From: Lachnoclostridium sp. UBA3775
GTDB lineage: Bacteria > Bacillota > Clostridia > Lachnospirales > Lachnospiraceae
Reading direction: 5' to 3'
NCBI GenBank assembly: GCA_002369525.1
Contig: DFFN01000064.1
Location: 1 to 24,225, forward strand
Length of the DNA: 24,225 bases
Position 1 is the first letter of the stretch. Each line of letters begins with the position of its first letter. A program made the position numbers and the translations under genes. The notes below the pieces were generated by a model. The model searched no databases. It was not told the DNA's origin and saw only the letters and a list, made by a program, of their open reading frames with translations. Positions 15,589 through 22,862 of this stretch are shown piece by piece.

Positions 15589-16650
15589 TTACTGTCTTAT
15601 TGCATTGGTTGTTTCCTTGTCGAAGAAATGCTTCTTCGTAAAAGAAACCTTTACTTCCTCTCCCTCTTTGTATGTACACCAGCCGCGGAATTTGCAGGTG
15701 ATCTTGTGATTTCCCACATTGCCGTTTACCAGTGTATTATAACCAAGGTTTTCGTTGGTGAATACTTTGACACCTATCTGTCCGCCCGGAATCACATTCT
15801 CGGGACGCACGCCCATGGTAACCGTCTTTCCCGTATATGCTGCAAGAGTCTTTTTCTCTTCTTCGTCAAGGTCAATCGTAAAGTCCCGGCAAACTGCCTT
15901 GCCGTCACGGATCTCAACATCGAACAGGTTCATCGGAGGAAGTCCGATAAAGCTTGCAACGAAAAGGTTTGCCGGCTTATCGTAGAGCTCTAAGGGAGTT
16001 CCGATCTGCTGTACATGTCCCATCGACATGCATACTATCCTGTCGGCAAGCGTAAGTGCTTCGATCTGGTCGTGAGTAACGTAGATAATTGTTGCATTAA
16101 GCCTCTTGTGAAGAAGCAGTATCTCACGTCTTGTCGCACTTCTTAACTTGGCATCAAGGTTTGAAAGCGGTTCGTCAAAAAGGAAAACCTTGGGGGTACG
16201 AACTATTGTACGTCCCATTGCCACTCTCTGCCTCTGTCCGCCCGAAAGCTGGCTCGGCTTCTTGTTTAACTGGCTTGTGAGATCAAGTATCTCGGCTGCC
16301 GCAAGTACCTTCTGGTGAATCACATTCTTGTTTTCCTTACGGAGCATCATTGAGAATGCCATGTTTTCATAAACTGTCATGTGGCCGTACAATGCGTAGT
16401 TCTGGAAAACCATTGCAATGTCACGGTCCTTGGGAGGCATCTGTGTCACATCCTTGCCGTCTATTATCAGTTTTCCGGAGGATATGTCCTCGAGGCCCGC
16501 AACCATACGCAGAGTAGTCGATTTTCCGCAGCCTGACGGTCCTACAAGCACGATCAGCTCTCCGTCTTTTACGTCGAGGTTGAAATCATGAACCGCCTTG
16601 ACTTTGTTGTCGTAGGTTTTTTCAATATGTTGTAACTGTAAACTGCTCAT
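15589..16650 (-). CDS. Sugar ABC transporter ATP-binding protein, MsmX/UgpC type (copy 1)
   Basis: ATPase subunit of a carbohydrate importer, 353 residues. Motifs are Walker A GPSGCGKST (37-45), Q-loop VFQNYALYGH (81-90, with Gly89 where copy 2 and most relatives have Pro), signature LSGGQRQR (135-142), Walker B VFLFDEP (155-161) and switch His193. A C-terminal regulatory domain follows from about residue 240. It sits inside the transport block, 3 nt after one membrane protein and 13 nt before the next, and is the natural energy partner of the permeases at 20225-22206. Sequence blocks match the copy at 5626-6726 throughout, but many residues differ, so this is an old rather than recent duplication. 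Confidence 0.94.
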   Translation of the reverse strand: MSSLQLQHIEKTYDNKVKAVHDFNLDVKDGELIVLVGPSGCGKSTTLRMVAGLEDISSGKLIIDGKDVTQMPPKDRDIAMVFQNYALYGHMTVYENMAFSMMLRKENKNVIHQKVLAAAEILDLTSQLNKKPSQLSGGQRQRVAMGRTIVRTPKVFLFDEPLSNLDAKLRSATRREILLLHKRLNATIIYVTHDQIEALTLADRIVCMSMGHVQQIGTPLELYDKPANLFVASFIGLPPMNLFDVEIRDGKAVCRDFTIDLDEEEKKTLAAYTGKTVTMGVRPENVIPGGQIGVKVFTNENLGYNTLVNGNVGNHKITCKFRGWCTYKEGEEVKVSFTKKHFFDKETTNAIRQ

Positions 16651-16653
16651 TGT

Positions 16654-17157
16654 TTAATTCCTCTTGGCATCTTTTTCAAGTTCCGCGCAGTAGCTGTTAA
16701 GTGTCCGTGTCTTTATGATTCCCATAACTCCTGCCAGAACCAGCAGGCCTGCCGAAATGCAGAGACATACGGCTGCATATGTAAACTGTCCCTTTGTCAT
16801 TACCGTTGCGGTTTTGGCACCTACTACAGGGTTTGCAGCCCTATAAGCCTTAAGCGGCAGATAAAATATCCTGCCGACCTGTATCGCTCCGAGGATAATG
16901 GAAACGAATCCGTATCCGAGCTTGTAGTTCTTGATGCCCTCTGACGAAAGGAACGCCGCAAGCATGAAAACCAGGTTATATACGATGGAGGCCCCTATCA
17001 GTATCCTGTAGTAATAGTTTCCGACATCCGACCTGTAAATATTTACAAAATAAAGTGCATTTGCCACAATTGCAAGTATGATCATATTTGCGGAAAATTT
17101 ATTTTTTGTAAATCTCAGGCGGTCTTTTTTTATGTTTGATTCATCCAACTTAGCCAA
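16654..17157 (-). CDS. Four-helix membrane protein of unknown function (167 aa), TTG start
   Basis: A 167-residue protein with a basic cytosolic start of about 22 residues and four hydrophobic segments at about 22-41, 51-71, 79-100 and 124-148. It ends in a short charged cytosolic tail. The predicted start is TTG at 17157, not ATG: an AAGGA ribosome site lies about 9 nt before it, and the start overlaps the end of the upstream gene by 8 nt. The first ATG in frame falls at residue 25, inside the first helix, and would remove the basic N-terminus. I do not recognise the family. Its place between the 201-aa membrane protein and the importer ATPase points to a transport-linked role. Confidence 0.8.
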   Translation of the reverse strand: MAKLDESNIKKDRLRFTKNKFSANMIILAIVANALYFVNIYRSDVGNYYYRILIGASIVYNLVFMLAAFLSSEGIKNYKLGYGFVSIILGAIQVGRIFYLPLKAYRAANPVVGAKTATVMTKGQFTYAAVCLCISAGLLVLAGVMGIIKTRTLNSYCAELEKDAKRN

Positions 17158-17755
17158 GACAATCTTCCTTTCTGCTTCCTATCGCACGTTTTTCCGCTTT
17201 CATTACAACTACCTTAAATACACAGTTCAGTATCAGAAGTACCGACGCAAACATCAGGAATCCGAATATCACAAAACAGATGTCAAACCAGAATGTATCT
17301 TCGGGCCCGATGTAAAGTGTTCCCCATTCCTTTGAGAATGTCTTTAATGCTTCGAAATCAACGTTGTTAATGAACTGATTTTTATACTTTATTATCTGAG
17401 GGATACAATAAACCGATGCAGCGACTGTTGCAATTGTTGAAAGACCGATTGCTATGTAATTTCCGATATAGTATTTCCTGCGCGAATGCGTGTTGGTGAT
17501 ATACAATATCAGATTAACCAGTATCAGAGCTATGCCCACTCTTGTGAAGCTCTTGTTAAAACCGAACATGTCATAGTAGACATTTGAACCGGGGACATAG
17601 GTAAACTCATACTCGGTGCCGGGATATAAAACCGTCTTCGAAAGGGCGTCATAAAGATCGGTTGAAATACCGAGCGACCCTGCGAATACAAATACCGAGG
17701 CAATCAGCATCATCATACATACTATCTTCTGCAGTAACATTTGTCTTTTATACAT
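17150..17755 (-). CDS. Four-helix membrane protein of unknown function (201 aa)
   Basis: A 201-residue protein with four hydrophobic segments at about 8-30, 70-88, 96-120 and 155-185, and a basic C-terminal tail. Two loops predicted to lie outside are long (31-69 and 121-154) and rich in aromatic and acidic residues, such as PGTEYEFTYVPGSNVYYDMF; these could contact the binding protein or sugar. There is no lipobox. A strong AAGGAAGG ribosome site precedes the ATG. It is the first gene after the solute-binding protein, separated from it by 142 nt containing two hairpins, and overlaps the next gene by 8 nt. I do not recognise the family. Confidence 0.85.
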   Translation of the reverse strand: MYKRQMLLQKIVCMMMLIASVFVFAGSLGISTDLYDALSKTVLYPGTEYEFTYVPGSNVYYDMFGFNKSFTRVGIALILVNLILYITNTHSRRKYYIGNYIAIGLSTIATVAASVYCIPQIIKYKNQFINNVDFEALKTFSKEWGTLYIGPEDTFWFDICFVIFGFLMFASVLLILNCVFKVVVMKAEKRAIGSRKEDCLG

Positions 17756-17783
17756 AACAACCTTCCTTATATACTAATTCTCC

Positions 17784-17818
17784 GTCAAAATACAGCTGAG
17801 TGTCATCTGTATTTTGAC
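17784..17818. terminator. Hairpin 2 downstream of the binding-protein gene
   Basis: A perfect 12-bp stem pairs GTCAAAATACAG (17784-17795) with CTGTATTTTGAC (17807-17818) around an 11-nt loop. On the transcribed (-) strand it is not followed by a T-run, so it is more likely an attenuating or mRNA 3' end-protecting structure than a complete terminator. Confidence 0.6.
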
Positions 17819-17834
17819 TGAGAGTCAGTATCAT

Positions 17835-17864
17835 GCCGGGAAGAGAATTGCTCTCTTCCCCGGC
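17835..17864. terminator. Hairpin 1 downstream of the binding-protein gene
   Basis: A 12-bp stem with one bulged C (17861) pairs GCCGGGAAGAGA (17835-17846) with 17852-17864, leaving a 5-nt loop. It lies about 35 nt after the stop of the solute-binding protein gene on the - strand. No T-run follows it in that direction. Such hairpins after binding-protein genes often protect the upstream message from 3' decay and give more binding protein than downstream products. Confidence 0.6.
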
Positions 17865-17897
17865 AATAATACAGATTCAGCTATTTTTTACGCTTTT

Positions 17898-20132
17898 TTA
17901 CAGACTCTTATAGAAAGCTACAAGTCTCTTCCAAGCATCGTTTCTGCGTGCAAGGTATGTAGATCCGCCCCAGCCGCCTTCATCGACAGTCTTGGAAACC
18001 TTTTCTGCCGTGGAAGCTGCGTCGGAACCCGACTCGCCGCCGAAGCCTTTGCAGATGATGTCAACAAAGAGGTTAACCTCTTCCTTTGCAGAACCGAACT
18101 GACCCTTGTTTGAAAGCTGGGTAAGCTCGTTGATAGCGTTTGCTTCAGCTACTTCCTGAGGAAGAACTGTAGGTATCGATGTATACCATGAATTCTCTGC
18201 AAGTGCAAGCTCCGGATGCTTGATTGTTCCGAGTGCGATTGCCTTTGAAATGTAGCCTGCACCTTCCTTGCCTACTTCATGTGTGCACTGATACTCGAAA
18301 GCCTGGCTCTTTACGAAGCTTAAGGTCGATCCGATATAGTAACGTGCATAGTTGGTATAGTTACCGTTCTGGAGCTTCCAGAGGTCGTCATATGACTTTT
18401 CGGAAATAACAGGCCACTGTTTTCCGTTGAAATCGAAGGTTTCAACTTTGCCTGATGCATCATGCTTAACAAATTCATCGGGACCATAGGACATAAGTAC
18501 CTGACCATCGGGGCTGTAAGCATAGTCGATGAGCTTAAGGCATGCATAAAGCTTATCCTGGTTGCCTTCAACGCCTGCTGCCGAGATGCCCCATCCGTCA
18601 GTCTTAACCGAACGCCATGACTCGGTAAATCTCATATACTTCTCGCTTCCGTCATTCCAGCGTGAAACGGGAACCATAACTGCCATGTACTTCTCGCCTG
18701 CTGCGTTATCAAGTACAGTAGCATTGTAAGCTGTCTGTGTCTGGTTGTAATCATAGTGCATGAAACCGTTGTCATCTGCAAGATACTTCTCGGTCTTTAC
18801 TTCTTCTGTATTGATAAATGCTTCTGAAATAAGGCCTTCTGTTGCCATATCATGCATCTTTGAAAGTGCTTCATAGGTAGCTGCTTCGTTTCTTGCGTCA
18901 TGAAGTGCGCCGTCGGTACCTACATAGAGGTAGTCAAGTCTTGACTCAAGACCGCGGATACCGAAGAGGGTTCCTGCAAAACGGAACATATCAACACGTC
19001 TCTGGTTGTTGTTGTCTTCACGGCTGTGAAGTCCCTGTACGCTGTCGGTACCGTTAAGTGTCTGAGGGTTAGCAACTACGCAGCGAAGAAGTGCAACAAG
19101 CTCGTCAACATCCCATGCTGCATTCTGGCCGATGAATAAGTCGGCTCTCTTTTCGCCGTAGTATCCGTCATAAGTTTTATCAATGTACTCACGGAGCATG
19201 TTGACTGCAGCAACACCGTCCATTGAACCGGCTGCGTTCATCTTGTCAACGATATTTCCGTAAGCGTCATAGTTCTTCTTGATCGTCTCGGTTGCGGAGC
19301 CGTCAGCCTTTACAACCTCAACATCGATGCTGCCTGATGTAGGCATGAAAGCAGTATAAACGGGAGCTGCTGTCTTGTTAGACTTGTCAGCGGTAAACTC
19401 GCCTGCACCGTTTAAGAGTTTCTCAACCCAGTCTGTTCTCATAAGAGGCATACGCTCGATATCATCTACACCGTCGAAATAAGGCGAGAAATAAATTGCG
19501 CCGGCCTTGGGTCCTGCTGCTGCACCTGTGATTGAAAGACGAACGATGGGGTTAGCCTCAAGATAGGCCTTGAAGTTAGGCATCTTGTCAAGATACTCTG
19601 CAAGGTTTACAAGCTTGCCCTGCTGTCCGTTTTCGGAAAGAAGTGTTGCGGTACCGCTGAGCATATCTACCTGATCAAGCTGTGCATCCCAGTACTTGTA
19701 CTCGTCTGCTGCTTTGTTGCCCTGGTACTTGTCTTCTATCTTGATGTCGAGAAGGCTTTCAACTTTCTGCCAGGTGGGCTTAAGATCTCCTGAATTGTAG
19801 GTCTTGCCGTCTGCAAGAGTAATGCCTTCGCCTGCAAGATCGGCAGTAAAGCTCATACCGGTCTTGTCGCTGTTATAACCGCAGGCCATACGAAGCACAG
19901 TTCCGCTCGCATAAGTAAGTTCATCAGCGGGAAGCGTTTCGGTCGGCTGGCTTGCAGGTGAGCTGCTGTCTTTGCTGCTGTCGGAAGCTGAGCTTGAAGC
20001 CGAGCTTGAAGCAGGGCTGCTGCTGTCAGCACTGCCTGAGCTCGATGAACTTGAGCTGCCGCAGCCGGGGAGCATTGTGGAAACAGCAAGAACTGCTGTG
20101 AGCATCAATGCCGTGAGTTTTTTGTTTTTCAT
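17898..20132 (-). CDS. Lipoprotein extracellular sugar-binding protein of ABC importer
   Basis: A 744-residue solute-binding lipoprotein. The N-terminus is a type II signal peptide: MKNKK, a hydrophobic stretch, then LPGC (21-24) with Cys24 as the lipid anchor. A Ser/Ala/Asp-rich linker follows to about residue 65. The rest has the look of the large extracellular solute-binding family of LplA-type importers, although 744 residues is well above the roughly 450-550 usual for sugar-binding proteins, which suggests a longer ligand or an added domain. An ideal AAGGAGG ribosome site sits 6 nt before the ATG. It lies between the permease genes and the accessory membrane proteins and is followed by two hairpins. 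The cluster suggests oligogalacturonide ligands; the sequence itself does not show the ligand. Confidence 0.92.
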   Translation of the reverse strand: MKNKKLTALMLTAVLAVSTMLPGCGSSSSSSSGSADSSSPASSSASSSASDSSKDSSSPASQPTETLPADELTYASGTVLRMACGYNSDKTGMSFTADLAGEGITLADGKTYNSGDLKPTWQKVESLLDIKIEDKYQGNKAADEYKYWDAQLDQVDMLSGTATLLSENGQQGKLVNLAEYLDKMPNFKAYLEANPIVRLSITGAAAGPKAGAIYFSPYFDGVDDIERMPLMRTDWVEKLLNGAGEFTADKSNKTAAPVYTAFMPTSGSIDVEVVKADGSATETIKKNYDAYGNIVDKMNAAGSMDGVAAVNMLREYIDKTYDGYYGEKRADLFIGQNAAWDVDELVALLRCVVANPQTLNGTDSVQGLHSREDNNNQRRVDMFRFAGTLFGIRGLESRLDYLYVGTDGALHDARNEAATYEALSKMHDMATEGLISEAFINTEEVKTEKYLADDNGFMHYDYNQTQTAYNATVLDNAAGEKYMAVMVPVSRWNDGSEKYMRFTESWRSVKTDGWGISAAGVEGNQDKLYACLKLIDYAYSPDGQVLMSYGPDEFVKHDASGKVETFDFNGKQWPVISEKSYDDLWKLQNGNYTNYARYYIGSTLSFVKSQAFEYQCTHEVGKEGAGYISKAIALGTIKHPELALAENSWYTSIPTVLPQEVAEANAINELTQLSNKGQFGSAKEEVNLFVDIICKGFGGESGSDAASTAEKVSKTVDEGGWGGSTYLARRNDAWKRLVAFYKSL

Positions 20133-20224
20133 TTGAATCCTCCTTGTAAATTCAAAAAATTGGTATTCTTTTTTTATATATCAAGCGCAGATCATACCGC
20201 AACCTGCGTGTGACATCATATTGA

Positions 20225-21121
20225 TCACTCTTTTACTCCGCCCATGTTTACGCCCTTTGCGAAATACTTCTGTATAAAAGGGTAGATAACAAGTATCGGG
20301 ATTATCGAGCATACGATAAGGGCATATATGATCGAGTCGGGTGCGTAACTGTGGCTTAACTGCCAGTTGGTGGTGAGCTCCGGATCCGAATACTCCTCGA
20401 GCCTGAGTCTCAGGTAAACCTGAAGCGGCTGTTCGTTGGTATTCGAGATCATCTGTCTCGACCAGAAGTAACCGTTCCAGCGTGAGATTCCGAAGAACAG
20501 TGCGACCGTTGCAAGTATCGACTTGCTCATCGGCAGGTAAACACGTCTCAGAACCTGCATCTCTGTAGCTCCGTCAACTATGGCTGCTTCCTCAATCTCC
20601 GTAGGTACTCTTTCAAAAGCATTTCTGAGGAGAATGATGTTCATTGCCGCCATACCCATTGCGATAACGACCAGCCATTTGTCATCCGTTATATGGATCT
20701 TCTGGAAAGTACGTTTTGTTGCAAGGTAGTTTAAGTACTGGGGAACCATTCCTGCGCTGAACCACATCGTGAATACAAGGAAAAAGTTAAATCCCTTGCG
20801 GAACAGAAGACGTTTTTTTGAAAGTGCGTAGGCACCGAAAACAGATATCACCATCTGCCATATGGTTCCGTAAAATGTTATGAATAACGTATTGGTGTAC
20901 GAGTTCCAGAATACATTATCGTTAAATTCATCCTTGAATGCATCAAACTGAATATGCTTTGGGAAAAGGACAATCTTTGCATCCCTTACATCCTCATATC
21001 CGCTTATTGCCGATGAAATCGTGTAAATGAAGGGATATAGGCAGCCGATGGCAAACATTGTCAGCAGCACGTAGCTTATCAATTTGAAAATAAACTCAGA
21101 TACTTCAAGTTTTCTTTTCAT
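20225..21121 (-). CDS. Carbohydrate ABC transporter permease, LplC type
   Basis: Inner-membrane permease, 298 residues, about six transmembrane segments. The cytosolic coupling (EAA) loop that docks the ATPase is visible at about 177-197, EEAAIVDGATEMQVLRRVYL. The ending (YPFIQKYFAKGVNMGGVKE) is typical of the LplC/YtcP branch of carbohydrate importers. It starts 20 nt after the other permease gene, with GAGG as ribosome site, and the binding-protein gene follows after 92 nt. It should form the translocation pore with the 354-residue permease and be powered by the MsmX-type ATPase at 15589-16650. Confidence 0.94.
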   Translation of the reverse strand: MKRKLEVSEFIFKLISYVLLTMFAIGCLYPFIYTISSAISGYEDVRDAKIVLFPKHIQFDAFKDEFNDNVFWNSYTNTLFITFYGTIWQMVISVFGAYALSKKRLLFRKGFNFFLVFTMWFSAGMVPQYLNYLATKRTFQKIHITDDKWLVVIAMGMAAMNIILLRNAFERVPTEIEEAAIVDGATEMQVLRRVYLPMSKSILATVALFFGISRWNGYFWSRQMISNTNEQPLQVYLRLRLEEYSDPELTTNWQLSHSYAPDSIIYALIVCSIIPILVIYPFIQKYFAKGVNMGGVKE

Positions 21122-21141
21122 GGAGTAACCTCTTCAGATTA

Positions 21142-22206
21142 TTAGTAAAGCGATACATCGGATGCTTTTCTGGCAATGGTGTTTGCACCGATCACAAGCA
21201 GCATACCGATTATGTTGTTCATCATCTCCGCGGCCGAGGCCAGTCCTTTCAGCGATCCCGCTATACCGTTTCGCTGGGCAAACGTCGATACGACATCCGC
21301 AGTCACATAGGTATTCGAGTTATATAACAGAAGGACTTTTTCATAGCCTATGTTAAGAAGTGAACCGATTCTCGTGATCAGCATTATGACTACGGTCGAG
21401 AGTATTGCGGGAAGAACCACATATCTCATCTGAGCCATCTTGCCTGCCCCGTCTATCTGGGCCGCTTCGTAACTCGTCGGCGATATCGCGATCACCGCGG
21501 CGAAGAATACTATACTGTCATAGCCCGCACTCTCCCATATACCGCTTATCTGATATATCGCCCGGAAGAAGGTCGGGTTGTTCAGCATTCCCGAGTATGC
21601 CGTTTTTTCCGATATCAGTCCGAGGTTGGACAGTAGATGTGCAACTACACCGGGCTGCATTCCCGCGGTAGTGGATCCCTGCTTAACAAGCATCAGTACC
21701 AGCGAGGTCATTATAACGGTTGACATGAATTTGGGCAGGTAGGTAAGCACCTGATAAATACTTCTTGCAAAATTGGAACGGATCTCATTGAAGAACAGCG
21801 CTATTATGATCGGTACCGGGAATCCAAAAACAAGTCCGTAAAAACTCAGAAGGAAAGTGTTTCTGAATGCTCTCCAGAACTGGGCGGAAAGTTCGAGATT
21901 TCCTTTTCCCGTTATCAGAGTCCTGAAATACGAGAAACCGGAGTAATACTGATCCGCTACGGGCTTTGCATCCTCCGTAAGCTTGAAACTTCCAAGCAGC
22001 TCATACATTGGCAGATAACGCCACAGAAGGAATACGGCTATCATCGGAACAAGCATCAGGTAAAGGCGCCAGTCCTTTAAGACCGTCTTAAAAACATTAC
22101 GCCAGTAATGCTTTTCGACATCGTCCCTGACTTTCTGTTCGGGATTTTCTATATAGGTGCCGCTTTCCTCATCAAAGATAAGCCAGTCGGTAACCTTTGC
22201 TTTCAT
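21142..22206 (-). CDS. Carbohydrate ABC transporter permease, LplB type
   Basis: Inner-membrane permease, 354 residues. About 46 charged residues precede the first membrane helix (about 47-66), an N-terminal cytosolic extension containing DWLIFDEESGTYIENPE that is longer than in many LplB/YteP proteins. The EAA loop is at about 246-266 (YEAAQIDGAGKMAQMRYVVLP). The end (GMLLVIGANTIARKASDVSLY) matches the LplB branch. AAGGAGG lies 9 nt before the ATG. It pairs with the following LplC-type permease and the large lipoprotein. Confidence 0.94.
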   Translation of the reverse strand: MKAKVTDWLIFDEESGTYIENPEQKVRDDVEKHYWRNVFKTVLKDWRLYLMLVPMIAVFLLWRYLPMYELLGSFKLTEDAKPVADQYYSGFSYFRTLITGKGNLELSAQFWRAFRNTFLLSFYGLVFGFPVPIIIALFFNEIRSNFARSIYQVLTYLPKFMSTVIMTSLVLMLVKQGSTTAGMQPGVVAHLLSNLGLISEKTAYSGMLNNPTFFRAIYQISGIWESAGYDSIVFFAAVIAISPTSYEAAQIDGAGKMAQMRYVVLPAILSTVVIMLITRIGSLLNIGYEKVLLLYNSNTYVTADVVSTFAQRNGIAGSLKGLASAAEMMNNIIGMLLVIGANTIARKASDVSLY

Positions 22207-22244
22207 TTCTAAGGTCCTCCTTATGTTAATGTCAACCGGTGATT

Positions 22245-22838
22245 TTATTCATCGTAATCTCCGCCGCCGAGCTGCTGTCTGCGTCTTTCGGATTCGGTTC
22301 TTAAAAGATAACTCTTCTGATCCTCAAATACTCCGTCAAGCCGTCTTGTGAGAAGCACGACCACTATCGCAAAAACAAGCGAAAGCGAATCATAGGCGAA
22401 GAAAGAACCTATGCTTTTAAACGTGCCTCCGAAGAACAATCCGACAACTCCCCTGCCTGTCTGTACAAGGCAGAAAACGGATATTACGTACAGCACCGTA
22501 AACACAACTTTGTTCCTTACTTTTTCCTTCCCTGCTGTCTTAAACCAGAGAAGTGCGACGACGGCCAGGCAATTGCCTATGCAGTATACTGCAAACTGTT
22601 CAGACCCTGCCCCGATGGCTATGCACAAAACAAGGCCCGACGTAATTGCATGGATTATTGCATAGGCTCCCCAGCGCATCATTATTATACAAAGCAATGC
22701 CACTGTCGGGGAAATAAAGTATATCTCACCCGGAAACCAGTATTTTGCGGCACGTGCCGTAACTGCTTCAGCCACAGCCGATATTATAAGAAGTATCACA
22801 AGATCTATCGTTCTGTATTGTTTAAAAGTCAGCTCCAT
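22245..22838 (-). CDS. ECF S-component-like membrane protein
   Basis: A 197-residue membrane protein with five to six hydrophobic segments between about 11 and 165, and a charged cytosolic C-tail of about 32 residues (QKSYLLRTESERRRQQ...). The part ISPTVALLCIIMMRWGAYAIIHAITSGLVL (about 42-70) recalls the substrate-binding S subunits of ECF vitamin transporters, which have a similar size and six helices. No ECF T subunit or ECF ATPases are nearby. It lies between the pectin methylesterase (24 nt) and the LplB-type permease (38 nt), with AGGAAG as ribosome site. It may instead be an accessory of the sugar importer. The ECF resemblance is a weak reading by eye. Confidence 0.7.
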   Translation of the reverse strand: MELTFKQYRTIDLVILLIISAVAEAVTARAAKYWFPGEIYFISPTVALLCIIMMRWGAYAIIHAITSGLVLCIAIGAGSEQFAVYCIGNCLAVVALLWFKTAGKEKVRNKVVFTVLYVISVFCLVQTGRGVVGLFFGGTFKSIGSFFAYDSLSLVFAIVVVLLTRRLDGVFEDQKSYLLRTESERRRQQLGGGDYDE

Positions 22839-22862
22839 TGATTACTTCCTGTTCATACGGCG

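Noticed and set aside
19925..20065. Repetitive Ser/Ala-coding sequence that looks like a DNA repeat
   Set aside because: It encodes the flexible linker after the lipid-anchored cysteine of the binding lipoprotein, a normal feature.
20173..20202. Possible internal - strand promoter before the binding-protein gene (TTGCGG, then TATATA or TATAAA)
   Set aside because: The -35 matches only 3 of 6 positions and the A/T-rich stretch makes a -10-like match likely by chance.
20186..20208. Short inverted repeat CGCAG/CTGCG in the gap before the binding-protein gene
   Set aside because: Only 5 bp of stem with a 13-nt loop and no T-run on the transcribed strand, so too weak to call a terminator or regulatory structure.
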